Shown here: positions 39,105 through 50,042 of the stretch, piece by piece
How positions within the stretch are numbered: the stretch's first letter is position 1
Layout: the number at the start of each line of letters is the position of its first letter
Source: Agelaius tricolor
Taxonomy: Eukaryota > Chordata > Aves > Passeriformes > Icteridae
Reading direction: 5' to 3'
Length of the DNA stretch: 64,000 nt
Assembly (NCBI GenBank): GCA_023055355.1
Contig: JALJCS010000001.1
Location: forward strand, 55,929,381 to 55,993,380
Notes under the pieces: generated by a model
Database searches by the model: none
What the model saw: only the letters and a program-made list of their open reading frames with translations
What the model was told of the DNA's origin: nothing
Position numbers and translations under genes: made by a program

Positions 39105-40729
39105 GTTTTTTCACATACATAGCTCCACAGGAAAATCCTTTCAGGGCAGAATATCTACATATATTTGTGACAGGTTTCACATATGTGATGGTTGCTCTTT
39201 ATATATCATTGCATTTAAACCTCTTTCGGTATTTTTTTACTCATCATATGATGTCTGTCTTGAACAGCTGTCCAAGGTTGGCTGCAGTTGCATGAAAATG
39301 AGAAGAGAAAGGTCATTATTTATAGTGAAATTGAAGGTGAAAAATGTAAAGAAATCCATGGGGCTTTATGTCCAAAGGTGTTAAATCTTATAAAATGCCT
39401 TGAGGACAGCTGGTACCAAACCAGCTTGGCAACATTTACACTGTCTGCAGAAAACCGTGAAGAAAAATATTTCAGAGTCAATTATGATTTACTCAGCGGT
39501 TGCTACAGTCTAACTTTAAAAAAGCAAACTTTCATAAATTATCTTGGCAACAATTGTCCCTACTTTTAATCTACCAAAACATCTCCAAAAACTCTCAGAG
39601 GCTGAGCAAATTCCATTGCCATTGGTCACTACAGGTACTGCCTTTCTCTGGAAATGAAGATGTACCCTGTTGGAGTCTTCAGAGTCTTTGAGCAATCTAA
39701 AACCAGGTTAGTGAAAAGGAAGGTGGAAAGGTCCCATTTTTGGGAGTAATGAATCAGAAGAAGAAAAATGTATTTTAAGTTTTATTCTTTCTTCTTAGCA
39801 TTTCTTCACTCTTCAATAGGATATGCAGTCTCAATGGAAAAGGGCAAAGTAAGGCACCTTACTGTGTATTGTCAAAAAACTCAACTAGCATGAGAATGCA
39901 AGGAAAAAAACAAAACTAGTGAAGAGATTTGAAGTTCAGGGCCTCTACAAGGGCATTTGTAGAATATAAGAATAAAAAGGAACGTTTGGACTGGGGAATA
40001 CAAGAGTGATGCTGTGTTTTCCTAAGCATACAAGAGTTTGTATATCAATACTCAAAAATGAGAACTGGGTGTTAATGATGGGCAGGAGAGAAAAGAATGT
40101 TTTTCACAGTTTCATTTCCATTAAAAAATGAAGGAGTAGTGGGTAGACAAAGTAATGCCCAAGAGCAATCATGTCACTTTAAAGGACATGTGACATTGCA
40201 TAAGAGCATTCATGAAGTAAGAAGCAAGGAAATGGATGACAAACTGTGACAAAAGCAGGTAGCCCCCAGATTCACCTTTTATGGGTATCCCAGTTTTGAT
40301 GCATGGAACAGTGCACTGACCTGGAAACCACAAGGGTCAACAGACTCACAAACTCACCAGAAGCCTATGTCTAGCTTAATAAATACACTGTGTTTTCACT
40401 TGGACACCTTTTCTATTTTTAAAATGGTCTTGATTTATTGACATCCACCAACCTTTTTTTTTTCTTCTTGCAATTTCTTGCTATGGGAAATTTTGAAAAC
40501 CAGACCCCCAAGTTTTCAGTCTTTTTTGTTCTTAACATCCATGAGACTTCTTGGGATAGTAAATAATTCTGTTAACATTTACTGACATCCATGTGTATAA
40601 ATGATTGCACTATCAAAGTCTAAATATGAAAACAAAGGATGCATATCAATGCAGAGTGGTTCCATAAAAGCCAAATTTTCTTGTGGTCATATCTGGCAGC
40701 TCTGTGCTGATATCTTGAGTATCCAAAGA
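39105..40729. other. Unique A+T-rich non-coding DNA
   Basis: No gene or repeat recognised. Two overlapping 93-codon frames (39103-39569, plus) have no recognisable domain. Confidence 0.5.
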
Positions 40730-40873
40730 TGCTGCATTGGTTTTGGCTGGGATAGAGTTAAATTTTTTGCATAATAGCTAGCATTCAATAGACTATCTTT
40801 TGGATTTGTGCTGAAAATAGTGTGGATAACAAAGGGATTTTTTTTGTCATTGCTGAGCAGTGCTTGAGTCCAT
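40730..40873 (+). mobile_element. Truncated ERVL-type LTR, 5' portion only
   Basis: The plus strand carries GGTTTTGGCTGGGATAGAGT close to its start, then TTTTGGATTTGTGCTGA and GCTGAGCAGTGCTTGAG. This is the same order of blocks as the first 120-140 bp of the LTR at 22133-22700, which lies in the opposite orientation. The TATA region and the 3' half are missing, so the copy is a fragment and diverged. It cannot drive transcription in the way the longer copy might. Confidence 0.75.
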
Positions 40874-43217
40874 TTTTTGCAAGAGTTGGATTTATTTCCA
40901 ATACTTAATAACTGGGCATTTTTTATTATTCACCACTTATGAACTCAAATTTTAGTTCAGAGCAGTCATCCATAGAATATCTAAAACATGGTTTTATTTT
41001 GTTTTGTTAAACTAACAAACAAGAATAACAAAACTAAACAAAGCATAAAATAGTTTTAGAAATAAACCACTCACAGAAAAATATTTTTACCTTCATTCAC
41101 ATTTTTAAAGCTTCATTAAAGATACCGACTTCCAATTTTCCACAGTTACTCACATTCTATCAGGAGCTAGATTAGCATTGCTTTGTATCCTTTCAGATTA
41201 CCCTTAACATCAGCAGCTGCAGCCTTTGTGCCCTTATAGTTCACAGCAGTTTTTTTGTACTTCCTCAGGCTTTAAATCTTCACATGCTGATAAATTATGC
41301 ATTTCTTTTCATTTCATATTTTGGGTGCTGTAGTTGGTAATCGACATCGTTGTAATAAAATTGGGTCTTCTCCATGGGCACAATCTCCACTGCAGAGATA
41401 AGTGAGATGCTGTAAGGCTACAGAGGATAAAAGGAGGATGCACACCCTTTTAGCCAGAGCAGCAGTTTCAAAACAGAAGCTATGAAAAGAGTTTGTATTG
41501 AGCTTCCTGAAGCTGGACTTTCCTCACCTTTGGCTGCATGAACTTGCTTTGCACACTGTTTGTTGCTGGGTGTAGGGATATGCCCTACTGTCAGATCATA
41601 AGCAAGTGAGGTCCTCTGTAAGTGATAAATTTAAGCCCAAATACCAGATAAATTTGAACTTCAAGAATAAGAAAAAGATGATCTCTAAAACCTTTGCATT
41701 TATCTAAATCCTCTGATACAGCATGAAAGCCGTACCAATTGTTTGAGAACAAAAATAACTCCTTTCTTTAAAGAACAGAACTGTAGCCAGTTGATTCCAT
41801 TCCAAACTTGCCCTCAAAGGCTAAACACCTATGGATGTCTTAATGAGAGTGCTTCATCACTCCATGTTTCAGAATAACTTTATATCAAATCATTTTACAG
41901 CTGAAATATAACAAGACTACACAATTAATCATAATAGCAGCACAAAATAGGTTAAAGGTGAGCCATCCAAAACATGCATCCTATACTCTGTGACAAGGGA
42001 GGAAGAGCACTGATTTGCCTTGTTCTTCTTGTTCTCTCTATATGGGCAGGAAAAATAATTGCCACTGAAGCTGTACTCCCCCTGTAAATGGTCTTACAGT
42101 TTGGTTTTCTGAACTAAAGGGAGGTAATAAAGAAAGACTGGATATATTAACAGCTCTGCACAAACCACCATGGCTGTTCCTTCACTTTGTTTTCATATCA
42201 GGATTACAGTGACTCATGATTTCTGCTTGACCCTAATATCACTTGACATCTCCATCTCCCTGTCTTTATTGTAGTACTTTACATGAAGTATAGAGAGCTG
42301 TGTTCTAAAAGGGGGTGTGCTGCCTTTGTTCAATATACTGAATTTTTCAAACAGGGAAGACTAAGGAGTTTTTTCCACCCACCTCGTTGCACACTGAGAA
42401 ATAGAACACGAAAGGAACTTAAACAACCCTCCATTACAGTGAGTCAGTGAGCACAAAGTTTCTTGGTGTCACTCCTCACAAAGTGTTTCTCTTTCTGTAA
42501 TCAAAAGCATCACTGCTGACTTTTGAATGACTTTCAAAAAATACTGTTATGTATCTGTCAAGCATTTATCAAAAAACAGAACTGAAGAGAAGACTGTATT
42601 TGTAGGTCAGAAGTTCAGCCCCTGCTTCTGTAGGAGATGACAAAGCCCCAGGTCCAAATGGATATTTGTACATTGAGGTTAGAAAGAATCTTAACACTAA
42701 ATTTGAATTTTCAGTGCTCAAATCTCTCATACATCTGATATCTCTACTCTGTAATGCCAGAGCTAAAGTTCCCAGGCACCTTAAGATCTGTACCTTTTGT
42801 GACTAAAGTGCAGTCATCTCTTGGCACCTTTTCAACCCCTCAGTCCCAACAAGAACCATGATGCTCTTCACTATATTTCCACAGAATTCAGGTTGAAGTC
42901 AGCACTCTTGGGGAACATCTCATGGGTCAAGTACAACACACAGCAGCATCTTTCTTTGGCTGCAGCACTTCATGGACTGACAGAAGGGCCATAAGGGAGA
43001 CTGGCTTTCAACCTGGTTTGCAGCTTCAAGGTGACTCTCACTGCCAAGGAGATAACTTAATGGTGCATTTATTTGATTGTTTTTGGGGTGGGAAATATTC
43101 CATTAAATGTTTCTTCAAATATATAGCATCGGGCCATCACAAAATAAAGTATTGGACCACTGGAGTCCCAAAGAGCTTCAAATGACACAGGCTTGAGGTG
43201 AGTGACTGACATTTTTT
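40874..43217. other. Unique non-coding DNA
   Basis: No gene recognised. An 87-codon plus frame at 42922-43185 begins with ATG in moderately G+C-rich sequence but shows no known domain. Confidence 0.45.
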
Positions 43218-43757
43218 CTAATTAGAGTAAACTATAGACCAGTCCTTGTGGAATTTTAATGGGAGATAGGCCTCAGTCAAGCTGCAAGGGTAGCTGAGCC
43301 AAGTGAACCCCAAACTCCCTTGTGTCTGAAAACAGAAGGACTGTCCCTCTCCTTCATGTATACTGAATTTGGGCTCTTGGGATTGGATGAGGTTTTCCTG
43401 AATGAAAGGATCAGGCCTACAAGTGGTCTGAAAAGTGTGTGTAAACCTAAGGACAGGACTGATTTCCACCCCTTCTCCCCAAGGTAGCTGCTGGTTCATT
43501 TAGCATCTTCCCTGGAGGCTTTCCTGGAGGAGCCACCCCCTGGAGGATTCCCTGCAGGATTTTGTCCCTGGGTTGCTTTGGCAGGGAGAGGGTGGTGAAG
43601 CAGAACATTCCATTTCACTGAGGGAGCCCAGGCCTCCTCTGGTCACGTCTGGCAGCACCTGATGGGGAGGCATCACTTTCACCATGTTGTTGATGTAGGT
43701 CAGGAAGCTCTCCAGCATCACATCCCCAGTGAGATTAAGCACCAAGAGGGAGGCCAC
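43218..43757 (-). pseudogene. Coding-like relic, unidentified, single in-frame stop
   Basis: On the minus strand two frames lie in the same register, separated by one TAA at 43500-43502: 85 codons (43757-43500) followed at once by 93 codons (43499-43218). The first reads like a real protein, with a stretch LNLTGDVMLESFLTYINN and then MVKVMPPHQVLPDVTRGG. Its codons favour C or G at third positions (for example GAG AGC TTC CTG ACC TAC ATC AAC AAC), unlike the A+T-rich surroundings. I do not recognise the family. It might be an exon of a decayed gene or a TE-derived frame. An 18-base A run (plus strand, 43837-43854) lies upstream in minus orientation, and a further 77-codon minus frame (43968-43735) overlaps in another register, so a frameshift there is possible. 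Chance openness in a locally G+C-rich patch remains the main alternative. Confidence 0.25.
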
Positions 43758-43836
43758 TTGCAGCTTGTGAAATGCAAAGTATCAAGCTTTGGTTTTTAGA
43801 GGCATAGGCACATTCATCTGGCATTTGTCCACACAC

Positions 43837-43854
43837 AAAAAAAAAAAAAAAAAA
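43837..43854. repeat. Poly(A) run, 18 bases
   Basis: A homopolymer seen directly, preceded by CACACAC. It could be simple slippage or a remnant tail. I see no AATAAA just upstream. Confidence 0.95.
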
Positions 43855-45473
43855 GCAGGGCCCTGAGAGAGAGGGGCCACAGGACAAAACATGCAGGATG
43901 ATTGAACGTGCAGTCTGACATTTTATTTCATCTATGACTGTTTCTATGAAAAACTGTATGAAACTCATGGTGACATTGGTTTCAAAAGGATTATCAACCT
44001 GATTATACTGACTAGAGAATTAATTAATCACTGACATTTGTCAAAAAAGTAATTGAAATTCTATTACTTCATTATTAGCATAATGAAGAGATTGTGTTTG
44101 CCCTCTCTGGCAATCAATCAAGCATCTGGGATGCACTTCAGTGTCAAGAAACTAAATGTAACACCAGAAAGTATTTGATTTTGAAAAGGGGTTATTTTGC
44201 TTGTTTGATGGATGCCACACACTATTTTTCAACAGTTAAGTATTTATTTTTGTCTTTCAGATGATAACTGTTAAAAGTCAGAGATCACAGATGGCAAACT
44301 GAAGTGGTTTACCTAAATTAAGGGAGTAATTTGGACTAGAGATATATAGGGTAAAACTAGTAATTTCCTCCATGACTTTCTATCAGTAGGTCTCAGGGTG
44401 TTTTATTACTGAGATCAGTGTCCTCCTTGTTTATCACTGGTAAAAGTGACAAGAGAAGTGAAATCATGTGGCCTTAGATAAAAAAAAAAAACAAAAAACA
44501 ACAAGACTTGAACTCAAGACTCCTGAGTCCACTGCTCTGTCATCCAGGTAAAGAGAGTTAATGCCATTTTCAAAATAAGGGGATGATTTTGTCCCTCACT
44601 CATTACTGAAGCAAAAAAGTATTGCTTTATCACAGCATACAGTAACATAAGCATAGAAACCAGTATCTCATAAATGTGATGCTTGGCTGCCAGCTAAACT
44701 AAATACCTTCAGTCAGAAGCAAGGCAGAATCATCAGGGTAATTTGTTCTCTTGTTGTCTGGATGCACTCACAGCTACCATCTGCTGCTAACCCTCTACTT
44801 GAATCACAATGCCACATGTACTTAAGGCACAGCCAGGCAGCAAATCCTGGCAGGAGAAAGGCAAAGCCAGGCAGCAAAACTCCAGGTCAGGAGCTGCTTC
44901 ATCTGCTGAATAGCAAAGACCCAAATGAGCCTGTTCAACAGCATTCCCTGATCATTCAATTGAAACTCTTTTCCAAATATCAAGACTTCAGCAGAACCTT
45001 ATAACTTTTCACATAGCACTAAGATATAATTTATTTTTCTGGTCCCTCAGACACATGGAAAATCAGTGAAAACTTGAACAGAAAATAGCAGTTGGAGCTC
45101 CTTTACAAGGAGTCTCTGGGTAAGTGCCACCACATGTATTAGTTACAGGGCTGGTGGCTTTTTTCTCAATCTATACTGACTGTGATGGCAGCAAAGATTT
45201 ATAGTTCATATAGCTTTTTGCTTCAACGGTTGTATTGAGGTGTAATTCAGGTGGTAGACAGGATGATAAAACTCAGCTTGCCAATAAAGGAGGATAAAAA
45301 AGATTAAATTTTAGACTTGGCTCAATTTTGGCTTAAAATCAGATAAATTATGACTCAGCATGACTAAAAATGACAAACTCTCGGTTTTCTTTTAGGGCGT
45401 AAGAGTAACCATCTTCTAGTACTGACATGGTCCACAGGGTTCAAACTTAAATTTTGAGATATTTATCTATATC
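43855..45473. other. Unique non-coding DNA
   Basis: No gene supported. A short minus-strand stretch at about 44505-44550 has a tRNA B-box-like GAGTTCAAGTC next to an A-rich tract and could be a decayed SINE, but the match is too short to call. The 80-codon plus frame at 44762-45004 has no recognised motif. Confidence 0.45.
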
Positions 45474-45504
45474 TAGATAGATGGATAGATATAGATAGAT
45501 AGAT

Positions 45505-45537
<33 letters not shown>

Positions 45538-45578
45538 GATAGATAGATGGATGTGTGTGAGGGTGGGTGTGTGTGTAT
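45474..45578. repeat. Compound microsatellite: (GATA)n then GT-rich
   Basis: TAGA/GATA units with a few interruptions (ATGG, ATTA, GATGAT) run from 45474 to about 45550, followed by a TG/GT-rich tail to 45578. The interruptions suggest an older or less mutable tract than the GGAA repeat at 37549. Confidence 0.95.
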
Positions 45579-48552
45579 ACAAAAAGAAAAAGCATGGTTA
45601 CATCATTAAGAAAATTTTGATTGCAAAGATTTCTGGGGCTTTTTGAATGTTGCAAAAATACCCATGGCCTTCTGGATGACTTTGAACAAATTTCTTTTTC
45701 TTTTTGGTTCTGTTATTCCATTTTAAAATGGGGGAAATAATACTGTGTCTGTTTGGAAAGCGTGTGTGTGTGTACATCCACTAAGGTGGAAGATATTTCT
45801 ACCACTGGGATAACCACTTTGCTGAGCCATAGCCTTACCAGCTCTGGGTAACACAGTTGTTGCTGTCTCACACTGGCAGAAGCCTATCACATTGTGCTAA
45901 AAGTACAGAACAAAAGTTTGTAGGAAGAGATTATGCCAATGTCATGGCTGAGCAGGAAACACTGGAACAAATCCTGCACAATGACCACAGAAGTGCTCAG
46001 GCAGAAACAGAAGCCAGACAGTAATCCTGGTGATTTCAAGGTCCATTTCAGCAGCTCCTGGTAGTAAAGATCTTGAGGCAGCTTGGATGGATGTTGGAGC
46101 TGGTTCTCCCTGAGGAGGGGTCACAGCTGCTACAGCACCCATAGCTGAGCACAGCCCTGGAGCAGGGCCTTGGCCAGCTGGACCAGCAGCGTGGGCAGCA
46201 GGTACAGCAGCTGGTGTGGCTTGTCCCAGAGCAAGACTTGCAGTTCAGGGCAGACTGGCAAATTAAGGCTGTCAGTGGGATGTTTGCTACTGCAGAGAGA
46301 TGTGCTGGATACTGACCAGTCCTCATTTACTTGTGTAGCCTCTCTGCTGGCTCTCACTCGTGCTCATTCTGCCTCTTGGCATGATATCTGATGCAGGTTG
46401 TCCCCTCTCCTTATGATTGTTTTGTCCTTCTCTTATTAGCACAGGCAGGGCTTAACCTTTGACTGAGTTTTGCAGGTGGCTTTAGTGTGGTTTTCACTTC
46501 TGCACTTTGATCACAAACATAGGACCCTACAGCTGGGTGGTGAAGAGGATTTTTATTACATTTTACCATTGCACAGTTCCATCAGCAGACGGAGATTTGC
46601 ACCACAGAAACTGATGTAATGAAAGGATGAGATGGAGACCTGACCTAGCACAAGTTAATTACAGTGTTAGACTAAATATTATTTAAGCATTTCGCATTTG
46701 CTTAAGCCTTTCCTTTGAATTTTAAATTTGCACTTCATTTTCAAGCAATGAAAAAAATATTTTTGTAATATATTCAGAAGCAAATAAGTAAGTAAGATTT
46801 GAAGTAATGAAGGCAGGAAAAATAGCATCATTGTATTTCCAACTTCTCAGGGAAAATTCATCATTTCCTTTTCAAAACTCCAAGTTTTATAGACTTTAAT
46901 TTTTAAAAAATAAAATGCCACTTCCTAAAAAAATATATTCCAAACTGTATTCCAAAACAGAGCTATCATAATAATGATGAAAGTAAAGGGGGAATGTTGC
47001 ACATAATACAGACCAAAGTTAACTAGCCACTTATTAGAACCTGAGCAAATTTTCTTGTGGCTAGCAGTTGTTACCCTGTGGTTATTGCTATCAGTGCAAT
47101 CCAACATCCTTATTTAACCCCATCTACCCTCACTGCCAAATGGTCTGTGGTGGTAGTAGCTGTGATATAAACCTGAATTGCAAAGACCAATGCTATTTTG
47201 AAGGAGATATTATGTGTGTTTTTAGAGATTTAAAGGCTCTCCTTTGAATTACTTCTTCCCCTATTCCGAAAATGGTCATCAAAAGTTATATTGCATACAC
47301 TTTTTTTAAAAAAGTACATATCAGATCATCATTCAAAGTTGTTTTCTGCAGGCAACCCTTCCAAACTCGTCATTGGAAAATTTGGCTGTCTTACCCAAAC
47401 TCACAGAGTTGCAGAAGGAGAATGAGGGACCTGAGCTTCACTATGTCATTCTTCTAGCTATTCACTTCTTATTTTGATTTTCTGTTTAACCTACTATTTA
47501 TTCTTCTTTACTCAGAAATAAGGAAATTTTGTTTTCTTATGTTCCATATCATCAGTCTTGAATTAATTACAGGCTACCCAGCTACTAGCACTGGAACACC
47601 TCCATTTTTGAAAATTGGTTAGGGTTACCCTGAAAATTTGAGTTATTTTTCTTCTCTACTCCCAGCAAGATGTTCAAACATTCAGCTTTAAAAGATGATA
47701 TCACAAAAAAACCCCAAACCTTTATTTCTGTGCTTGTTATTCCCTGTTTGATGATTTTCCCTAAGATGTTTCTGCATCATTTTTCCATCTGCACTATTTT
47801 TCACGTCTCATTAAACTGTTTCTAAACCTTTATTTTGCCTTTTGAGCAATCAAAAAGTTGCAAATTCTCAAAACTGCTACTCAGAAAATTATGCTCTTTT
47901 GCTTCCTTCAGCTTTTCTTTTTCTTTATGGCTAGTGGGCTTATTAACACATTTATAGAGTTTTAAAAATTAACTTAGACCCCATTCCATGCTCTTAAGTC
48001 TGAGATAAGCATAGTTAATTTTGTATCAATGCAGCCATTTTATTTGCTCTTAAAATCTGAGCTACTCTCTGGAAAAAATTAAGCACCAACCCTGTGAAAG
48101 AAAGATTTGCAAAAAATGAACATTTACTTACATATTTGATTTTTAAAATTTTTTCTATATACTCTAAAGGATCATTTTAAAGTCACTGTATATCTCCAAA
48201 TTAGTCTTTACTAAATGAGACACTGGTTTTCAAATCTAATTCTTTGATGTATCAGTGACATCTAGACTTTTTTCATAGAAATGATATTCTAAGTCTGTAA
48301 TTCAGAAAATTATCTGCTATTCCAGAGATAAATAGAGGTGATTTAATCCAACTCTAAATTCTTACCTCTATTTTTTGCTATGTATATATTTTCTCCCATT
48401 GCTAGACACAGATAAGATCCTTTGACCTTTTTTTACTGAGAAGAAAAAAATAAAGGTTAATTTTAGGCCAGGAGTATATTTGGCATTTTCCCTAATTTTC
48501 TTATATCAGGAAGTTTAGAGCTCAGCTCTTTCCAGCGTACATATTTCCCCCA
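45579..48552. other. Non-coding DNA with a G+C-richer, CAG/CTG-rich patch at 45948-46390
   Basis: 45948-46390 is G+C-rich and full of CAG/CTG-type codons. In one plus frame it reads as a glutamine- and leucine-rich helix-like run (ALEQGLGQLDQQRGQQVQQL). Stops break it in every frame and no family is recognised. The remainder is unique A+T-rich sequence. Confidence 0.45.
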
Positions 48553-48770
48553 GAAATCACAGGATTATAGAATCATTTAGAATCAAAAACCTCTAAGGTC
48601 ATTTGGTCCTACTGTTGACCCAGCACTGCTGAGCCCACTGCTTAAGCCATGTCTATAAGTGTGACACCTACACACCTTTTAAATACTTTCAGGGATGGGG
48701 GCTCCACCACTTCTCTCAACAGCCTGTTCCATCTACCACAGGACAAAAAGATCTCATGACTATTAGAAGA
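48553..48770 (-). mobile_element. CR1 3' fragment with ORF2 C-terminus
   Basis: The plus strand starts CACAGGATTATAGAATCATT, the reverse complement of CR1 3' terminal repeats. Reading the minus strand, a frame at about 48770-48642 ends with WNRLLREVVEPPSLKVFKRC, the expected C-terminus of CR1 ORF2. The element is strongly 5'-truncated. The upstream limit is uncertain because similarity fades past about 48740. Confidence 0.8.
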
Positions 48771-49642
48771 AAAAAATTTATTGGTGGTTTTTTTATCAAC
48801 TAAAAGAGAAAGGTAAGAGATACAACACAGCAGCACTCTTAAGTGATGTGCCTTGGCAAGGCTGCTTTGACATATTGCAACTGTCTGCAAAGTCTCCATC
48901 AGCTCAGCACAGACACACCTGGGACTTCTGACTCTGTCAGATAGTTGTGTCTGAGGGCTGGGCTTTGGGAAATCACATTGATTTATCTGATTGTTTTATC
49001 AGTTTGTGGAGAGGCTTGGACATCCCAAATCTCCATTATCCTCTCTGCTGTATTTAATGAGATAAAGCTTCTTTCAACAAGAATCATGTTACCTTCCTTT
49101 TCTTTTTGAAGAATCCAGTGCATTGTTGAATGCTATAGAAACTATAGCAGACCATCCACTTAGAGATATTATTTTCTCCTTTGCTGCTTGCTAATCTTGT
49201 AGAGCAATCATGTCTCTGAAGATTAATGTCTGAAATTGAAATACTTCTCAGTAATTTTGGTCTGGACAGGTCCTGATTTTGTTAGACTCTTTTGTTTCAA
49301 GTTTCTAAATTATCACCTCTCCAGGCTCTATACAGTTATTTTATTTGCTTGATTTATTATAGGGAGGGAATTCACACTTAATTCAGGCTGAGAACAAATT
49401 TTTCTACAAATGTAATTTCATATTTTAATTTAATCTTCTGCTTTTTCTCTTCCATTTTTAAGCTGTGCTTTTTTTAGAAGAGAACTTGCAAGCTCCCCGG
49501 TAGTCATTCAATGAAATCTTAAGCCTTTTTTTTTCCTGTCAGAAGTCTGCTACTGAGACTCAGCTTAAGCACTGCCTTTTGCTGCAGAGATGAAAGGGAA
49601 GAATCAGAACTTAAAAATAGAAATCAAAGACAATACAAACAC
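48771..49642. other. Unique non-coding DNA
   Basis: No gene or TE recognised between the CR1 fragment and the LTR candidate. Confidence 0.55.
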
Positions 49643-50042
49643 TGTTGCAGTGTGATGCCGTTTCCTGTTTCACCTATCCCAACCCCCCAGGTGTGCCACC
49701 TCCCCCTGTCCCCAGGCTCAAAAGGAGACGGGACCATGTGGTCGGGATTCTATTGGGAGCTGTTACAAGATTCAGAGGTCTGTCATCCTGGAATAAAACT
49801 CTGGATTAAAACTCTACGGCAGAATCCTCTCCTTTTTCTCTTCACCGCCACCTGAACCTTTTCCACCAGAGGTAAACTGAGTTTCTACTCTGCCTGGATT
49901 TGTTCCGAGTGCCCAGCTGCAGCATCCAGCCGGCCAAAGGTGTCTCTGGGGTGAAACACCACAGCTGCCGCCTTCGGCCCAGCAGCAAGGGTCAGACGAG
50001 CCCAGGCATGTCCCACCTGGAAATATTGGGATTAATATTCCA
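49643..50042 (+). mobile_element. Probable solo LTR of an endogenous retrovirus
   Basis: A sharply bounded G+C- and CpG-richer block in A+T-rich DNA. It opens with TGTTGCAGTGTGATGCC. It has a polyadenylation signal AATAAA (49792-49797) followed by a repeated CTGGATTAAAACTCTACGG segment and a T/C-rich stretch, the usual U3-R-U5 order on the plus strand. A six-base AAACAC lies just before the start and again at about 50044-50049, close to the 3' end, and may be the target-site duplication. The exact 3' end is therefore uncertain by a few bases. No internal retroviral sequence was seen. The family name is unknown to me. Confidence 0.55.
49792..49797 (+). terminator. Polyadenylation signal AATAAA in LTR candidate
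   Basis: AATAAA inside GGAATAAAACTCTGG, placed where the R region of an LTR would carry its poly(A) signal. Confidence 0.45.

Noticed and set aside
45654..45780. Short GT run near 45762-45774 as a microsatellite
   Set aside because: Too short (about six units) to list beyond background.
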